From NCBI GenBank assembly GCA_017353825.1, contig JAFMSC010000105.1, forward strand, positions 1 to 10,641: 10,641 nt of DNA. Reading direction: 5' to 3'. A program made the position numbers and the translations under genes. Position 1 is the stretch's first letter. The number at the start of each line of letters is the position of its first letter. Source of the stretch: Hyphomicrobiaceae bacterium. Its GTDB lineage: Bacteria > Pseudomonadota > Alphaproteobacteria > Rhizobiales > Hyphomicrobiaceae. A model generated the notes under the pieces. It saw nothing but the letters and a program-made list of their open reading frames with translations. It had not been told where the DNA came from and searched no databases. Shown here one piece after another: positions 1 to 6,715 of this stretch.

Positions 1-546
1 ATGAAGGTGGCCACCACGCTGGCGTTCGGCGGCCAGCCGCATGCCATCGGCAAGGACCACCCCGAGGGCGTCCTGGCCGGCTGCCACGCCAACTACTTCT
101 TTACGCACCCCGCCAAGGGGCGCTGGCCGATCAATGACTCGTTCGTGGAGCGCTACTACAAGCGTTGGAACGAGTACCCAAGCTTCGAGTCGGACGGCGC
201 GTACACGTCGCTCTACCTGCTCAAGGCGGCGATCGAGAAGGCCAACGGCCTGGTCGGCGGCTGGCCCGAGGACGACGCGATCATCGCTATGCTTGAGGGC
301 ATGGGGATCAACGCTCCTGCAGGCTATTGCTACATCCGCCCCGACAATCACCAGGGCTACAAGGACACCATCATCGGGATGACGAAGAACGATCCCAAGT
401 ACGACTTCCCGGTGTGGGACCCGGCCTCGATCGTCACCATCCCCATCCGCGACATCACCGCCCCGCCGAACTGGCCGAAGCCCGGCACCTCGCACGACGA
501 TTCGACGGCCGCGGCCAATTGGCTGAAGACAACCTGGCTGTCGTAG
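1..546 (+). CDS. HAAT-type ABC transporter substrate-binding protein, C-terminal part (5' end outside window)
   Basis: This is the C-terminal 181 residues of a periplasmic ligand-binding protein of the Leu/Ile/Val-binding type (Peripla_BP_6, type I fold). Family members are usually about 380-440 residues, so roughly half is missing upstream; the ATG at position 1 is probably an internal methionine. Visible family features are the second-lobe pattern HPEGVLAGCHANYFF (residues 20-34), the helix FVERYYKRWNEYPSFESDGAYT (48-69, normally the 'F..rY...y...p...a...Yda' region), and the late IRPDNHQGYKDTIIG stretch (112-126), equivalent to the common 'r..DHq...' segment. The tail is rich in Pro and Trp. 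The permease and ATPase genes of the same transporter class lie downstream, so this is most likely their binding protein. The ligand cannot be told from this half. The family call is secure; the substrate is unknown. Confidence 0.85.
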   Translation: MKVATTLAFGGQPHAIGKDHPEGVLAGCHANYFFTHPAKGRWPINDSFVERYYKRWNEYPSFESDGAYTSLYLLKAAIEKANGLVGGWPEDDAIIAMLEGMGINAPAGYCYIRPDNHQGYKDTIIGMTKNDPKYDFPVWDPASIVTIPIRDITAPPNWPKPGTSHDDSTAAANWLKTTWLS

Positions 547-562
547 GCTGAACCTTGTCACG

Positions 563-591
563 CCGGGCGCGCCCACCAGGGCGCGACCCGG
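563..591 (+). promoter_or_regulatory. Strong GC hairpin after the binding-protein gene (attenuator or mRNA-stabilising element)
   Basis: Bases 563-574 pair with 579-591 in a 12-bp stem with one bulged A (586) and the four-base loop ACCA. The hairpin starts 16 bases after the stop codon at 544-546. No T-run follows, so it is not a textbook intrinsic terminator. In binding-protein-first transporter operons such a hairpin often protects the upstream message or partly terminates transcription, giving more binding protein than permease. That role is inferred here; the pairing itself is seen. Confidence 0.5.
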
Positions 592-630
592 TACCCACGC
601 GCACCGCCTGTTTGGTCGTGGGGCCTTGGA

Positions 631-649
631 TATTCGTCTACGGCGAATA
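631..649 (+). promoter_or_regulatory. Small inverted repeat just before the 834-residue gene
   Basis: TATTCG at 631-636 and CGAATA at 644-649 form a perfect 6-bp inverted repeat with a 7-base spacer. It ends five bases before the ATG at 655. It could be an RNA hairpin at the ribosome entry site or a weak operator half-site pair. It is short enough to be chance, and no clear Shine-Dalgarno sequence lies beside it. Confidence 0.2.
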
Positions 650-654
650 CCTCG

Positions 655-3159
655 ATGAGGTGCGCTCACCAGCATCAACCCATGACTTACGGCCGTGCCT
701 TTGAGGTTGCGCATATTCGCCGCACGATGCGCGCGATCGGTAAACGGGGCGCGCTGCGGGGCGACGGGCGATCGCGTACCTGGATCGGCCTTGCCGGTGC
801 GACGCTGGCGGCCGGACTGATTGCCTTCGGCGCGCGCAGCAACGCGGGGCATTCCATCGGCCACTTTCCGTCCTACTACCCCGACGAGATCCGCATCGAC
901 GTGGTGGCGCCGGAGGCCGCCGGCAGCGGCCTCGCCGACGCGACGCTGCATGCCTTTATCGGCGCCGCCCCCAACTTCAGCCGGCCGGCGCCCGGCGAGG
1001 TCAGATCAGCGAAGTCGATCGGCGCATTCCTGGTGCTCTCACTCGATCTGACCTCCGGGCGCTTGCGATCGGCTGAGGCGCGCTGCGCCGCTGCCCGCGG
1101 CATCGCGGCGGCGCTCGGCGAGGCCAAGACGGGCGGCTTCGTGTTCCATCCCTATGCCATCACGCCCTATCACGCCGACTATCTGCACCACCTGGACCGC
1201 ATCGAGGCCATAACAGCGGCACTCGGCCCTCCGGCTCAGCACGAGCGGGTCGGCGCCAGGGGGCGTGTGGCTGAGGCTGTCGTCAAGGCCCGGTTCGGCT
1301 CGGTGGCCGACGGCGCGGATGCCATGATCGAGGCCGTGCCGGTGGACGGCCTCATGCCTCATGCGGGCGGTCCTGCCATCGCCTGGCCGGGGCTGCCGTG
1401 GGCCAAGGAGGGCTGGTTCCAAGCCTACGGGCTGCTGGCAAGCGGCCTCGACGAGGCTGAGCGCGGCGTTGCGGATGAGACATACCAGCGGCTGATCCAC
1501 GGCGAGCTGCTGGGAGGCCTGGCGGAGCGCGTGGGCCTGGAGCGACGGCTCCTGGCCGCCCTCACCGGCGACTGCAGACGGACGGTGGTGGGCTACGTGC
1601 CGAGGGAGGAGTTCTTCAACGAGGCCTATCCGCCGGGTGCTGAGAACATCGGCTTTGACGCCATCGCCGGGCTCAATGCCCCGCTGTTCGTGCGCACCGT
1701 CAAGCTCAAGGAATATCCCTGGAACGGCAAGCTTCACCTCGGGGTGCCGGAAGCTTCCCAGGCAGCGTGGAACCCGGTGGCAGGCTTCACTGACGGCATG
1801 GGGCGTCTCATGTGGGCGAGCGTCGGCGACCCGGCCATGATCCCCTTTCCGTTCAATGCCAGTTGGATGACCAACCGCGTCCAGTTCGAGATAAGCAAGG
1901 TGGAGGGCCGTTCGGGCAGCCTGGCGGGCGGCCTGTCTGGCGGCATCTCGGCCGGCACGTCGGCCAACATGTCGCGCGGCATCAAGGTGCCGGTCGACGC
2001 ATTGGCCCCGGAGCCGGGCAGCGGCGCGCTGCGAGCGGTGGGTGACTGGGCATTTGCCTCGCAAAAGGTGACCTACGAGGTGCTGGCCTCGCCCTTCGAC
2101 GACGGCACGGGAGAGACCGTTGCCGACGTGCTCTACCCTTACGCCTTCCTCTACCGCTGGGGGGCACCGGCGCAGGCTGGGACAAAGGGCGGCGACACGG
2201 CGCGGGAGCCGGCGCTGGCACCGACGTTCGCCGCCATCGAGGAGCGGCTGACGGGCGTCAAGGTCGTGCGCGTGAACCTAACCTCGCACGCCATCGCAGA
2301 GGGCCTGGAGGTGGCGACGCGGACGCCCGTGGTGGAGGTCTATCTGCGGGACGCTCCCGGCGATGAGACGCAGGTGGCGAGCCTGGCGCCGCCCTGGAGC
2401 ACGGTGCCCTGGCATCTGCTGGCACTGATGGAAGCCGCGGTAGAGCGCGGCTGGGCGGCCTTCTCGGCGCAGGAGGCGGCCCGACGCGGCGTGCCGTGGC
2501 TCGACCTGGTGCGCGATCCGGCGCTGCAGGCCAAGCTGGAGGACCTCGCCGCGCAATTCGAGCGTGACGGCTATCGCCCGGACGCGTTGCACGATCTCGT
2601 GAGTGTGGACGAGGCACGAGAGCGCTGGCATTCGCTCAGGGAGTACGCCGCCAGGAACGGCCATCTGCTCATCGCCAACGGCCCCTATCGCCTCAAGTCC
2701 TGGACGGCCGACGGGGTGGTGCTGGAGGCGGTGCGGGAGATGACCTACCCGCTCGGCTTCGGCACCTTCGACCGCTTCGTCTATCCACCGCGCGCCGTCA
2801 TCGACGAGGCGACCGAGGACGGCAATCGCATCGTGGTGCACGCCAGCGCCGACATGACCCTGAAGGGCGGGCGCGGCACCAGGCAGGTCAGGGAGCCGCT
2901 GGGACACACCACCGCGCGGGGAACGTACCCGCTGCTCATCGTGTCGCGCTATCTGCTGGTCGACGCGGCCGGCAAGGTGCACAAGGTGGACAAGATGGAC
3001 TGGCGCGCGGACGGGGCCTTCACCATCGACCTGCCGCAGGATTTACCGGCGGGCGAGTACACGGTCATTCTGGGCATCTTCCTGGACGGCAATGCGGTGG
3101 AGCCGTCGGCCAAGGCCCTGCACATACGCCGCATTGGCCCGCCCGGCGCGCCGGAATAG
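655..3159 (+). CDS. Large exported two-part protein of unknown function, with a family-5 solute-binding-like C-terminal region
   Basis: I do not recognise a named family for the whole protein. The 834 residues divide into several parts. A signal peptide has its hydrophobic core at about 43-59 and probable cleavage near SNAG/HS at 64-65. An N-terminal half (about 66-415) contains PSYYPDEI (72-79) and AAWNPVAGFTDGMGRLMW (370-387). A Gly/Ser/Ala linker covers about 416-442. A C-terminal half (about 443-715) contains FDDGT..T.ADVLYPYAF (481-498), APPWSTVPWHLLALME (578-593) and NGPYRLKSW (675-683). A likely beta-sandwich tail covers 725-826. FDDGT/ADVLY and NGPYRL resemble the 'FhDGt..tAeDV' and 'GtGPYkl' motifs of DppA/OppA-type binding proteins; this is tentative. 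The gene sits between the HAAT binding-protein and permease genes, so a periplasmic role with that transporter is likely. No clear Shine-Dalgarno was found; ATG 682 or ATG 727 are possible starts, and 727 gives the most ordinary signal peptide. Confidence 0.85.
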   Translation: MRCAHQHQPMTYGRAFEVAHIRRTMRAIGKRGALRGDGRSRTWIGLAGATLAAGLIAFGARSNAGHSIGHFPSYYPDEIRIDVVAPEAAGSGLADATLHAFIGAAPNFSRPAPGEVRSAKSIGAFLVLSLDLTSGRLRSAEARCAAARGIAAALGEAKTGGFVFHPYAITPYHADYLHHLDRIEAITAALGPPAQHERVGARGRVAEAVVKARFGSVADGADAMIEAVPVDGLMPHAGGPAIAWPGLPWAKEGWFQAYGLLASGLDEAERGVADETYQRLIHGELLGGLAERVGLERRLLAALTGDCRRTVVGYVPREEFFNEAYPPGAENIGFDAIAGLNAPLFVRTVKLKEYPWNGKLHLGVPEASQAAWNPVAGFTDGMGRLMWASVGDPAMIPFPFNASWMTNRVQFEISKVEGRSGSLAGGLSGGISAGTSANMSRGIKVPVDALAPEPGSGALRAVGDWAFASQKVTYEVLASPFDDGTGETVADVLYPYAFLYRWGAPAQAGTKGGDTAREPALAPTFAAIEERLTGVKVVRVNLTSHAIAEGLEVATRTPVVEVYLRDAPGDETQVASLAPPWSTVPWHLLALMEAAVERGWAAFSAQEAARRGVPWLDLVRDPALQAKLEDLAAQFERDGYRPDALHDLVSVDEARERWHSLREYAARNGHLLIANGPYRLKSWTADGVVLEAVREMTYPLGFGTFDRFVYPPRAVIDEATEDGNRIVVHASADMTLKGGRGTRQVREPLGHTTARGTYPLLIVSRYLLVDAAGKVHKVDKMDWRADGAFTIDLPQDLPAGEYTVILGIFLDGNAVEPSAKALHIRRIGPPGAPE

Positions 3160-3223
3160 GACGGGAGGGGCGCCGGTCGCGTGGCCAGTCGACGGCAGCG
3201 TAAGCTCGATCCTCGCCAGGTGC

Positions 3224-3227
3224 GGAG
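3224..3227 (+). promoter_or_regulatory. Ribosome binding site fixing the livH-like start
   Basis: GGAG lies five bases before the ATG at 3233. The reading frame is open from 3092, inside the previous gene, but this site and the family-typical N-terminus MEILIVQILN show that translation starts at 3233. Confidence 0.6.
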
Positions 3228-3232
3228 CAACA

Positions 3233-4129
3233 ATGGAAATCCTGATCGTCCAAATCCTGAATTCCATTTTCCAGGCGGCGTCCCTGTTCCTGCTCGCCGC
3301 AGGCTTGAGCCTCATCTACGGCGTGATGCGCATCGTCAACCTCGCGCATGGCAACTTCTATGCCTTCGGCGCCTACGTCTCGGCCTGGACCGTCGGGGCC
3401 GCCGTGGCCCTCGCCGCCAGCAGAGGCATCAATCTGGGCGTGGCCGGGCAACTCGTCCTGCTGCCACTTGGCGCTCTTGCGGTTGCGGCGTTGGGCGCGA
3501 TCGTCGAGCCGACCCTGTTGCGCCCGCTGTACCGCCGGCCCGAAGAATACATCCTGCTCATCACCTTCGGGCTGCTGATGGTGCTCGAGGACGTGATCAG
3601 GCTGGTGTTTGGAGGCACCCCGCTCACCGCCGGCTCGATCATGGACGCCATGGGCAGCATCCCTATCGGCGGGCTGCTCTATCCCGCGTACAATCTCGTG
3701 GTCGTAGGCGTCGGCGTGGTGGCCGCAATCGGTCTGTGGCTGTTCGTCTACCGCACCCGCTTCGGCGTCATCCTGCGCGCCACCTCGCAGGACCGGCGCA
3801 TGGCGGCGGCCTTGGGGCTCAACGTCGGGCGCGTGTACATCCAGGCGTTCGCCATCGGCTGCTTCCTGGCGGGGCTTGGCGGTGCCGTGGTGGTGCCGGC
3901 CCAGGCGGCGGTGCTCGGCATGGGCGTGGATGCCCTGGTGCAAGCGTTCGTCGTCATCGTTATCGGTGGACTCGGCAGCCTGGAGGGCGCACTGGTCGGC
4001 GCCTTGATCGTCAGCGCCGTACGCACGGCGGGGGTCCAGTTCTTCGCCGAAATCGAGCTCGCAGTCCTCTACCTGATCGCCGTTGCAGTCCTGCTGTGGC
4101 GCCCAACCGGCCTGTTTGGAAGAGCTTGA
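3233..4129 (+). CDS. livH: HAAT-family ABC transporter permease, LivH type
   Basis: This 298-residue inner-membrane permease has the usual length for LivH and forms the membrane channel together with the LivM-like protein. Family hallmarks are GLSLIYGVMRIVNLAHGNFY (24-43), the cytoplasmic ATPase-coupling loop RATSQDRRMAAALGLNVGRV (182-201, equivalent to the EAA loop), VVIVIGGLGSLEGALVGALI (240-259) and the C-terminal LLWRPTGLFGR (287-297). About eight hydrophobic segments can be picked out by eye, including 9-30, 44-62, 69-91, 105-126, 154-173, 204-222, 234-262 and 274-288. The start is ATG 3233, preceded by GGAG. The gene follows the 834-residue gene by 73 bases and is followed after three bases by the LivM-like gene. 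The symbol reflects family and operon position only; the substrate need not be a branched-chain amino acid. Confidence 0.93.
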   Translation: MEILIVQILNSIFQAASLFLLAAGLSLIYGVMRIVNLAHGNFYAFGAYVSAWTVGAAVALAASRGINLGVAGQLVLLPLGALAVAALGAIVEPTLLRPLYRRPEEYILLITFGLLMVLEDVIRLVFGGTPLTAGSIMDAMGSIPIGGLLYPAYNLVVVGVGVVAAIGLWLFVYRTRFGVILRATSQDRRMAAALGLNVGRVYIQAFAIGCFLAGLGGAVVVPAQAAVLGMGVDALVQAFVVIVIGGLGSLEGALVGALIVSAVRTAGVQFFAEIELAVLYLIAVAVLLWRPTGLFGRA

Positions 4130-4132
4130 GCC

Positions 4133-5143
4133 ATGCCGACTGCGCGCACCGGTCCATCCTTCCTCTGGCTCCTGGCGGGAGGCGTGCCCGTCGTCGTCGT
4201 GCTCGCGGTGCTGCCGCCTTTCATCGGCGTCTATCAGACCCAGCAGCTCACCTACGGGCTGGCCTTCGCCATCGCCGCTCTCGGCTTCAATCTGCTGCTC
4301 GGCTACACGGGCCTTCTGTCGTTCGGCCACTCAGCCTATTTCGGGGCCGGCGCGTATGCGGTGGCGTTCATCATCCAGCGACTGCACGTGCATTCGCTAG
4401 AGCTGTGCATCCTGGGAGCGATGCTGGGCGCGATGCTGGTGTCGGCGTTGTTCGGCTACGCCTGCGTGCGCCACACGCGCATCTTCTTCGGCATCCTGAC
4501 GCTTGCCCTCAGTCAAGTGCTCTACAGCCTGGCCCTCAAGTTCTTCTGGGTGACGGGCGGAACCGACGGCCTCCGTGCCTCGTGGAATGGCCTCACCCTG
4601 CTCGGCGGCCTGATCGACTTTAAGGGTTCAGGTGCGTACCGGCGGTTCGTCGTCTCCTACTATTACTACGTGCTGGGCCTGTTCGTTGTGGCGGTTCTGA
4701 TCATGTGGGTGATCGTGCACTCTCCCTTCGGCAAGGCCCTGCAGGCGATTCGCGACAACGAGACCCGCGCCGGCTTCGTCGGCATCCGCGTGCGGCGCTA
4801 CCGCTGGATCGCATTCATCATCTCGGGCCTGTTCACGGGCCTGGCTGGCGCGCTGTGGGTGCCGCTCAACGGGCTCACCACGCCCGAGGTTCTCTACTGG
4901 CCGTTCTCCGGCGAGATCGTGTTCATGACCGTGCTCGGCGGCTTCCGAACCTTCTTCGGTCCGATCATCGGCGCGGTAACGTTCAACTACCTCAAGGTCT
5001 ACGCGGTCGCGAGCTCGCAATACTGGCAGCTCGTGCTCGGCACCGTGCTGGTGGTCCTGGTGATGCTCTTGCCCGCGGGCATCGTCGGCACTCTGGGCCA
5101 ACTCGCCAACAAGCTGAGGCCCAAGCAGCTGCAGCAAGGCTGA
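4133..5143 (+). CDS. livM: HAAT-family ABC transporter permease, LivM type
   Basis: This is the second membrane permease, 336 residues, within the family's usual length. It would pair with the LivH-like protein in the inner membrane. Diagnostic segments are GYTGLLSFGHSAYFGAGAY (57-75), TGGTDGL (141-147), the coupling loop SPFGKALQAIRDNETRAGF (197-215) followed by VGIRV, and VLGGFRTFFGPIIGA (267-281), where the family usually has a G-rich 'vvGGlGt..Gp..GA'. Hydrophobic segments include 11-30, 40-57, 67-82, 90-112, 115-137, 175-195, 224-243, 262-283 and 299-319. A run of four tyrosines (177-180) precedes one helix. The ATG at 4133 is three bases after the livH stop; the next gene begins four bases after this stop, so translation is probably coupled. 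The ligand is not readable from sequence. Confidence 0.93.
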   Translation: MPTARTGPSFLWLLAGGVPVVVVLAVLPPFIGVYQTQQLTYGLAFAIAALGFNLLLGYTGLLSFGHSAYFGAGAYAVAFIIQRLHVHSLELCILGAMLGAMLVSALFGYACVRHTRIFFGILTLALSQVLYSLALKFFWVTGGTDGLRASWNGLTLLGGLIDFKGSGAYRRFVVSYYYYVLGLFVVAVLIMWVIVHSPFGKALQAIRDNETRAGFVGIRVRRYRWIAFIISGLFTGLAGALWVPLNGLTTPEVLYWPFSGEIVFMTVLGGFRTFFGPIIGAVTFNYLKVYAVASSQYWQLVLGTVLVVLVMLLPAGIVGTLGQLANKLRPKQLQQG

Positions 5144-5147
5144 CACC

Positions 5148-5948
5148 ATGGCGATCCTTCAGACCATCGAGCTCAAGCGCTACTTCGGCGACACGCGCGC
5201 CGTCGACAATGTGAACCTGAGCGTCAATGAGGGGGAGTTCGTCTCGCTGGTCGGCCCCAACGGGGCGGGCAAAACCTCGCTCATCAACGTCATTACCGCC
5301 CATCTCAAGGCCGGCTCGGGCAAGATCTTGTTCCAGGGCCGGGACATCACGGACTTGTCGGTGACGGAGCGCGTGAGGCTCGGCATTGCCCGCAGCTTCC
5401 AGCTCGTCAACGTGTTCGACGACCTTTCGGCCTTCGACAACGTGGCGCTCGCCATCTTCTCGCGCGAGGGCAAGACGGCGCACCTCAGCGCGCTCGCGCA
5501 CCGCGATCACGCCGTGATCGCCGAGGCCGACGACATTCTCAGCCAGTTCGGGCTGGCGGCAAAGCGCGACGACAACGCCCGCGACCTCTCCCAGGGCGAG
5601 CGCAAGCTGTTGGACGTGGCGCTGGCCTACGCGCTGAAGCCGAAGCTGTTGTTCCTCGACGAGCCCACGAGCGGCGTCTCCACGCGCAACAAGGCAGCGA
5701 TCATGGACACCATCGCATCGGTGGTGCGCGGTCGTGGTATCACGGCGGTCATCGTGGAGCACGACATGGACGTGGTGTTCAAGTACTCCGACCGCATTGT
5801 GGTCATGGCCCAGGGCACCGTCATGGCCCAGGGTACGCCCGACGAGATCCGCAGCAACGAGCAGGTCGCCATGGCGCTGTTGGGTACCTCAGGCCCGGCG
5901 GCGTTCGACCAGCATTCCCTCCCGCAAAGCGGCCCGCAGAAGGGGTGA
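5148..5948 (+). CDS. livG: HAAT-family ABC transporter ATPase, LivG type
   Basis: This 266-residue cytoplasmic ATPase powers import through the LivH/LivM-like pair. Seen in order: Walker A GPNGAGKT (36-43), Q-loop glutamine at about 85 in SFQLVNVF, signature LSQGE (147-151) in place of the common LSGGQ or LSYGQ, Walker B LLFLDEP (167-173) and H-loop His205 in VIVEHDMDVVF. The residue order EHDM after Walker B is typical of LivG rather than LivF. The short internal repeat VMAQGTVMAQGT (219-230) comes from a near-exact 18-base duplication but fits the normal 'v.nqG.v.aeGtP' segment. The C-terminal tail after residue 245 is slightly long and polar. The stop at 5946-5948 lies six bases before the preferred livF start. 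Confidence 0.93.
   Translation: MAILQTIELKRYFGDTRAVDNVNLSVNEGEFVSLVGPNGAGKTSLINVITAHLKAGSGKILFQGRDITDLSVTERVRLGIARSFQLVNVFDDLSAFDNVALAIFSREGKTAHLSALAHRDHAVIAEADDILSQFGLAAKRDDNARDLSQGERKLLDVALAYALKPKLLFLDEPTSGVSTRNKAAIMDTIASVVRGRGITAVIVEHDMDVVFKYSDRIVVMAQGTVMAQGTPDEIRSNEQVAMALLGTSGPAAFDQHSLPQSGPQKG
5941..5945 (+). promoter_or_regulatory. Ribosome binding site for the livF-like gene
   Basis: AGGGG, at the very end of the livG-like gene, lies eight bases before GTG 5954. This favours 5954 over the in-frame GTG at 5945, which overlaps the livG stop and falls inside this site. Confidence 0.5.
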
Positions 5949-5953
5949 GACAC

Positions 5954-6670
5954 GTGCTCGAGGTCAAGGCGATCGACACCTACCGCGGCTCGGCGCACAT
6001 CCTTAACGGGGTCTCGCTCGAGGTCGGCTCAGAGGAGGTGGTGTGCCTGGTGGGCCGCAATGGCGCCGGCAAGACCACCACCATCGAGAGCATCATGGGG
6101 TTCCTGCCGGTGAGCGGCGGCGACATCGTCTTCAACGGCGAGAGCATCGCAAGGCTGCCGCCGCACGAGCGAGCGAGGCGCGGCATCGGCTTCTCGCCGG
6201 AGGACTGCGGCGTGTTCCCCGAGCTCAGTGTGGACGAGAACCTGATGATCGGGCGCTGGTTGGGCGAGGAGATCGTCCGCAAGCGCGGAGAGCTGCGCCG
6301 TGACCCGCAGGACCAAGCGTTCGCCGTATTCCCGGAGGTGAGGAGCCTCTTGGCGCGCCAGGGCCTGCACCTCTCCGGCGGCCAGCGCAAGATGGTGGCG
6401 GTGGCGCGCGCCATGATGCTGTCGCCAACGCTCCTGCTGCTGGACGAGGCGTTCGAGGGCCTAGCGCCGGTGGTGGTCAACCGCTTTACCGAGGCGGTGC
6501 TCAAGATCAAGACACTGGGCGTGTCCATTCTGATGGCCGAGTCGCACGTTGCCGCCGCCGCCCGCATCGGCGACCGCCTCTATGCCATCGACCGCGGCGA
6601 GATCATCTTCCACGGCCCCCCGCAGGCCGCGCTGTCCGACGAGCGCGTGGTGCGGGCGCTCAGGGGGTAG
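5954..6670 (+). CDS. livF: HAAT-family ABC transporter ATPase, LivF type
   Basis: This is the second ATPase of the transporter, 238 residues from GTG 5954. The start gives MLEVKAIDTYRGSAHIL, matching the usual LivF opening 'MLev..l...YG..hvL'; GTG 5945 would add three residues. Motifs are Walker A GRNGAGKT (34-41), the LivF-type region GFSPEDCGVFPELSVDENL (79-97, where LivF has 'PE' rather than a Q-loop Gln), signature LSGGQ (140-144), Walker B LLLLDEAFEGLAP (160-172) and AESHVAAAARIGDR (195-208). Two departures from the family are visible: DEAFEG where most LivF proteins have DEPSEG or DEPSLG, and ESH where EQN is usual. The catalytic Glu after the Walker B Asp is kept, so it should be active. 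It completes the livHMGF set and is followed after 45 bases by an exported protein gene. Confidence 0.93.
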   Translation: MLEVKAIDTYRGSAHILNGVSLEVGSEEVVCLVGRNGAGKTTTIESIMGFLPVSGGDIVFNGESIARLPPHERARRGIGFSPEDCGVFPELSVDENLMIGRWLGEEIVRKRGELRRDPQDQAFAVFPEVRSLLARQGLHLSGGQRKMVAVARAMMLSPTLLLLDEAFEGLAPVVVNRFTEAVLKIKTLGVSILMAESHVAAAARIGDRLYAIDRGEIIFHGPPQAALSDERVVRALRG

Positions 6671-6703
6671 GCCTGGGAGGTGGAGGTAGCCTTGCGAGAC
6701 TAT

Positions 6704-6708
6704 GGAAG
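6704..6708 (+). promoter_or_regulatory. Ribosome binding site choosing ATG 6716
   Basis: GGAAG lies seven bases before ATG 6716. A stronger purine run, GGAGGTGGAGGT at 6676-6687, lies before an in-frame TTG at 6692, and GTG 6680 is also in frame. The ATG gives the cleanest signal peptide, but TTG 6692 cannot be excluded. Confidence 0.4.
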
Positions 6709-6715
6709 CTCGCAA

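Noticed and set aside
1039..2064. 341-codon minus-strand frame inside the 834-residue gene
   Set aside because: Composition is typical of an antisense shadow. The sense frame has a signal peptide and a conserved paralogue.
3065..4330. 421-codon open frame on the minus strand
   Set aside because: It is antisense to the livH-like gene with a biased, hydrophilic composition (many Asp, Glu, Gln and His), as expected for the complement of a hydrophobic permease.
3181..4623. 480-codon plus-strand frame overlapping both permease genes
   Set aside because: It is Arg/Pro/His-rich low-quality translation in the wrong frame, while the overlapping frames encode clear permeases.
5802..5837. Near-exact 18-base tandem duplication in the livG-like gene
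   Set aside because: The resulting VMAQGTVMAQGT fits the normal length and pattern of this segment in LivG proteins, so it need not be a recent duplication.
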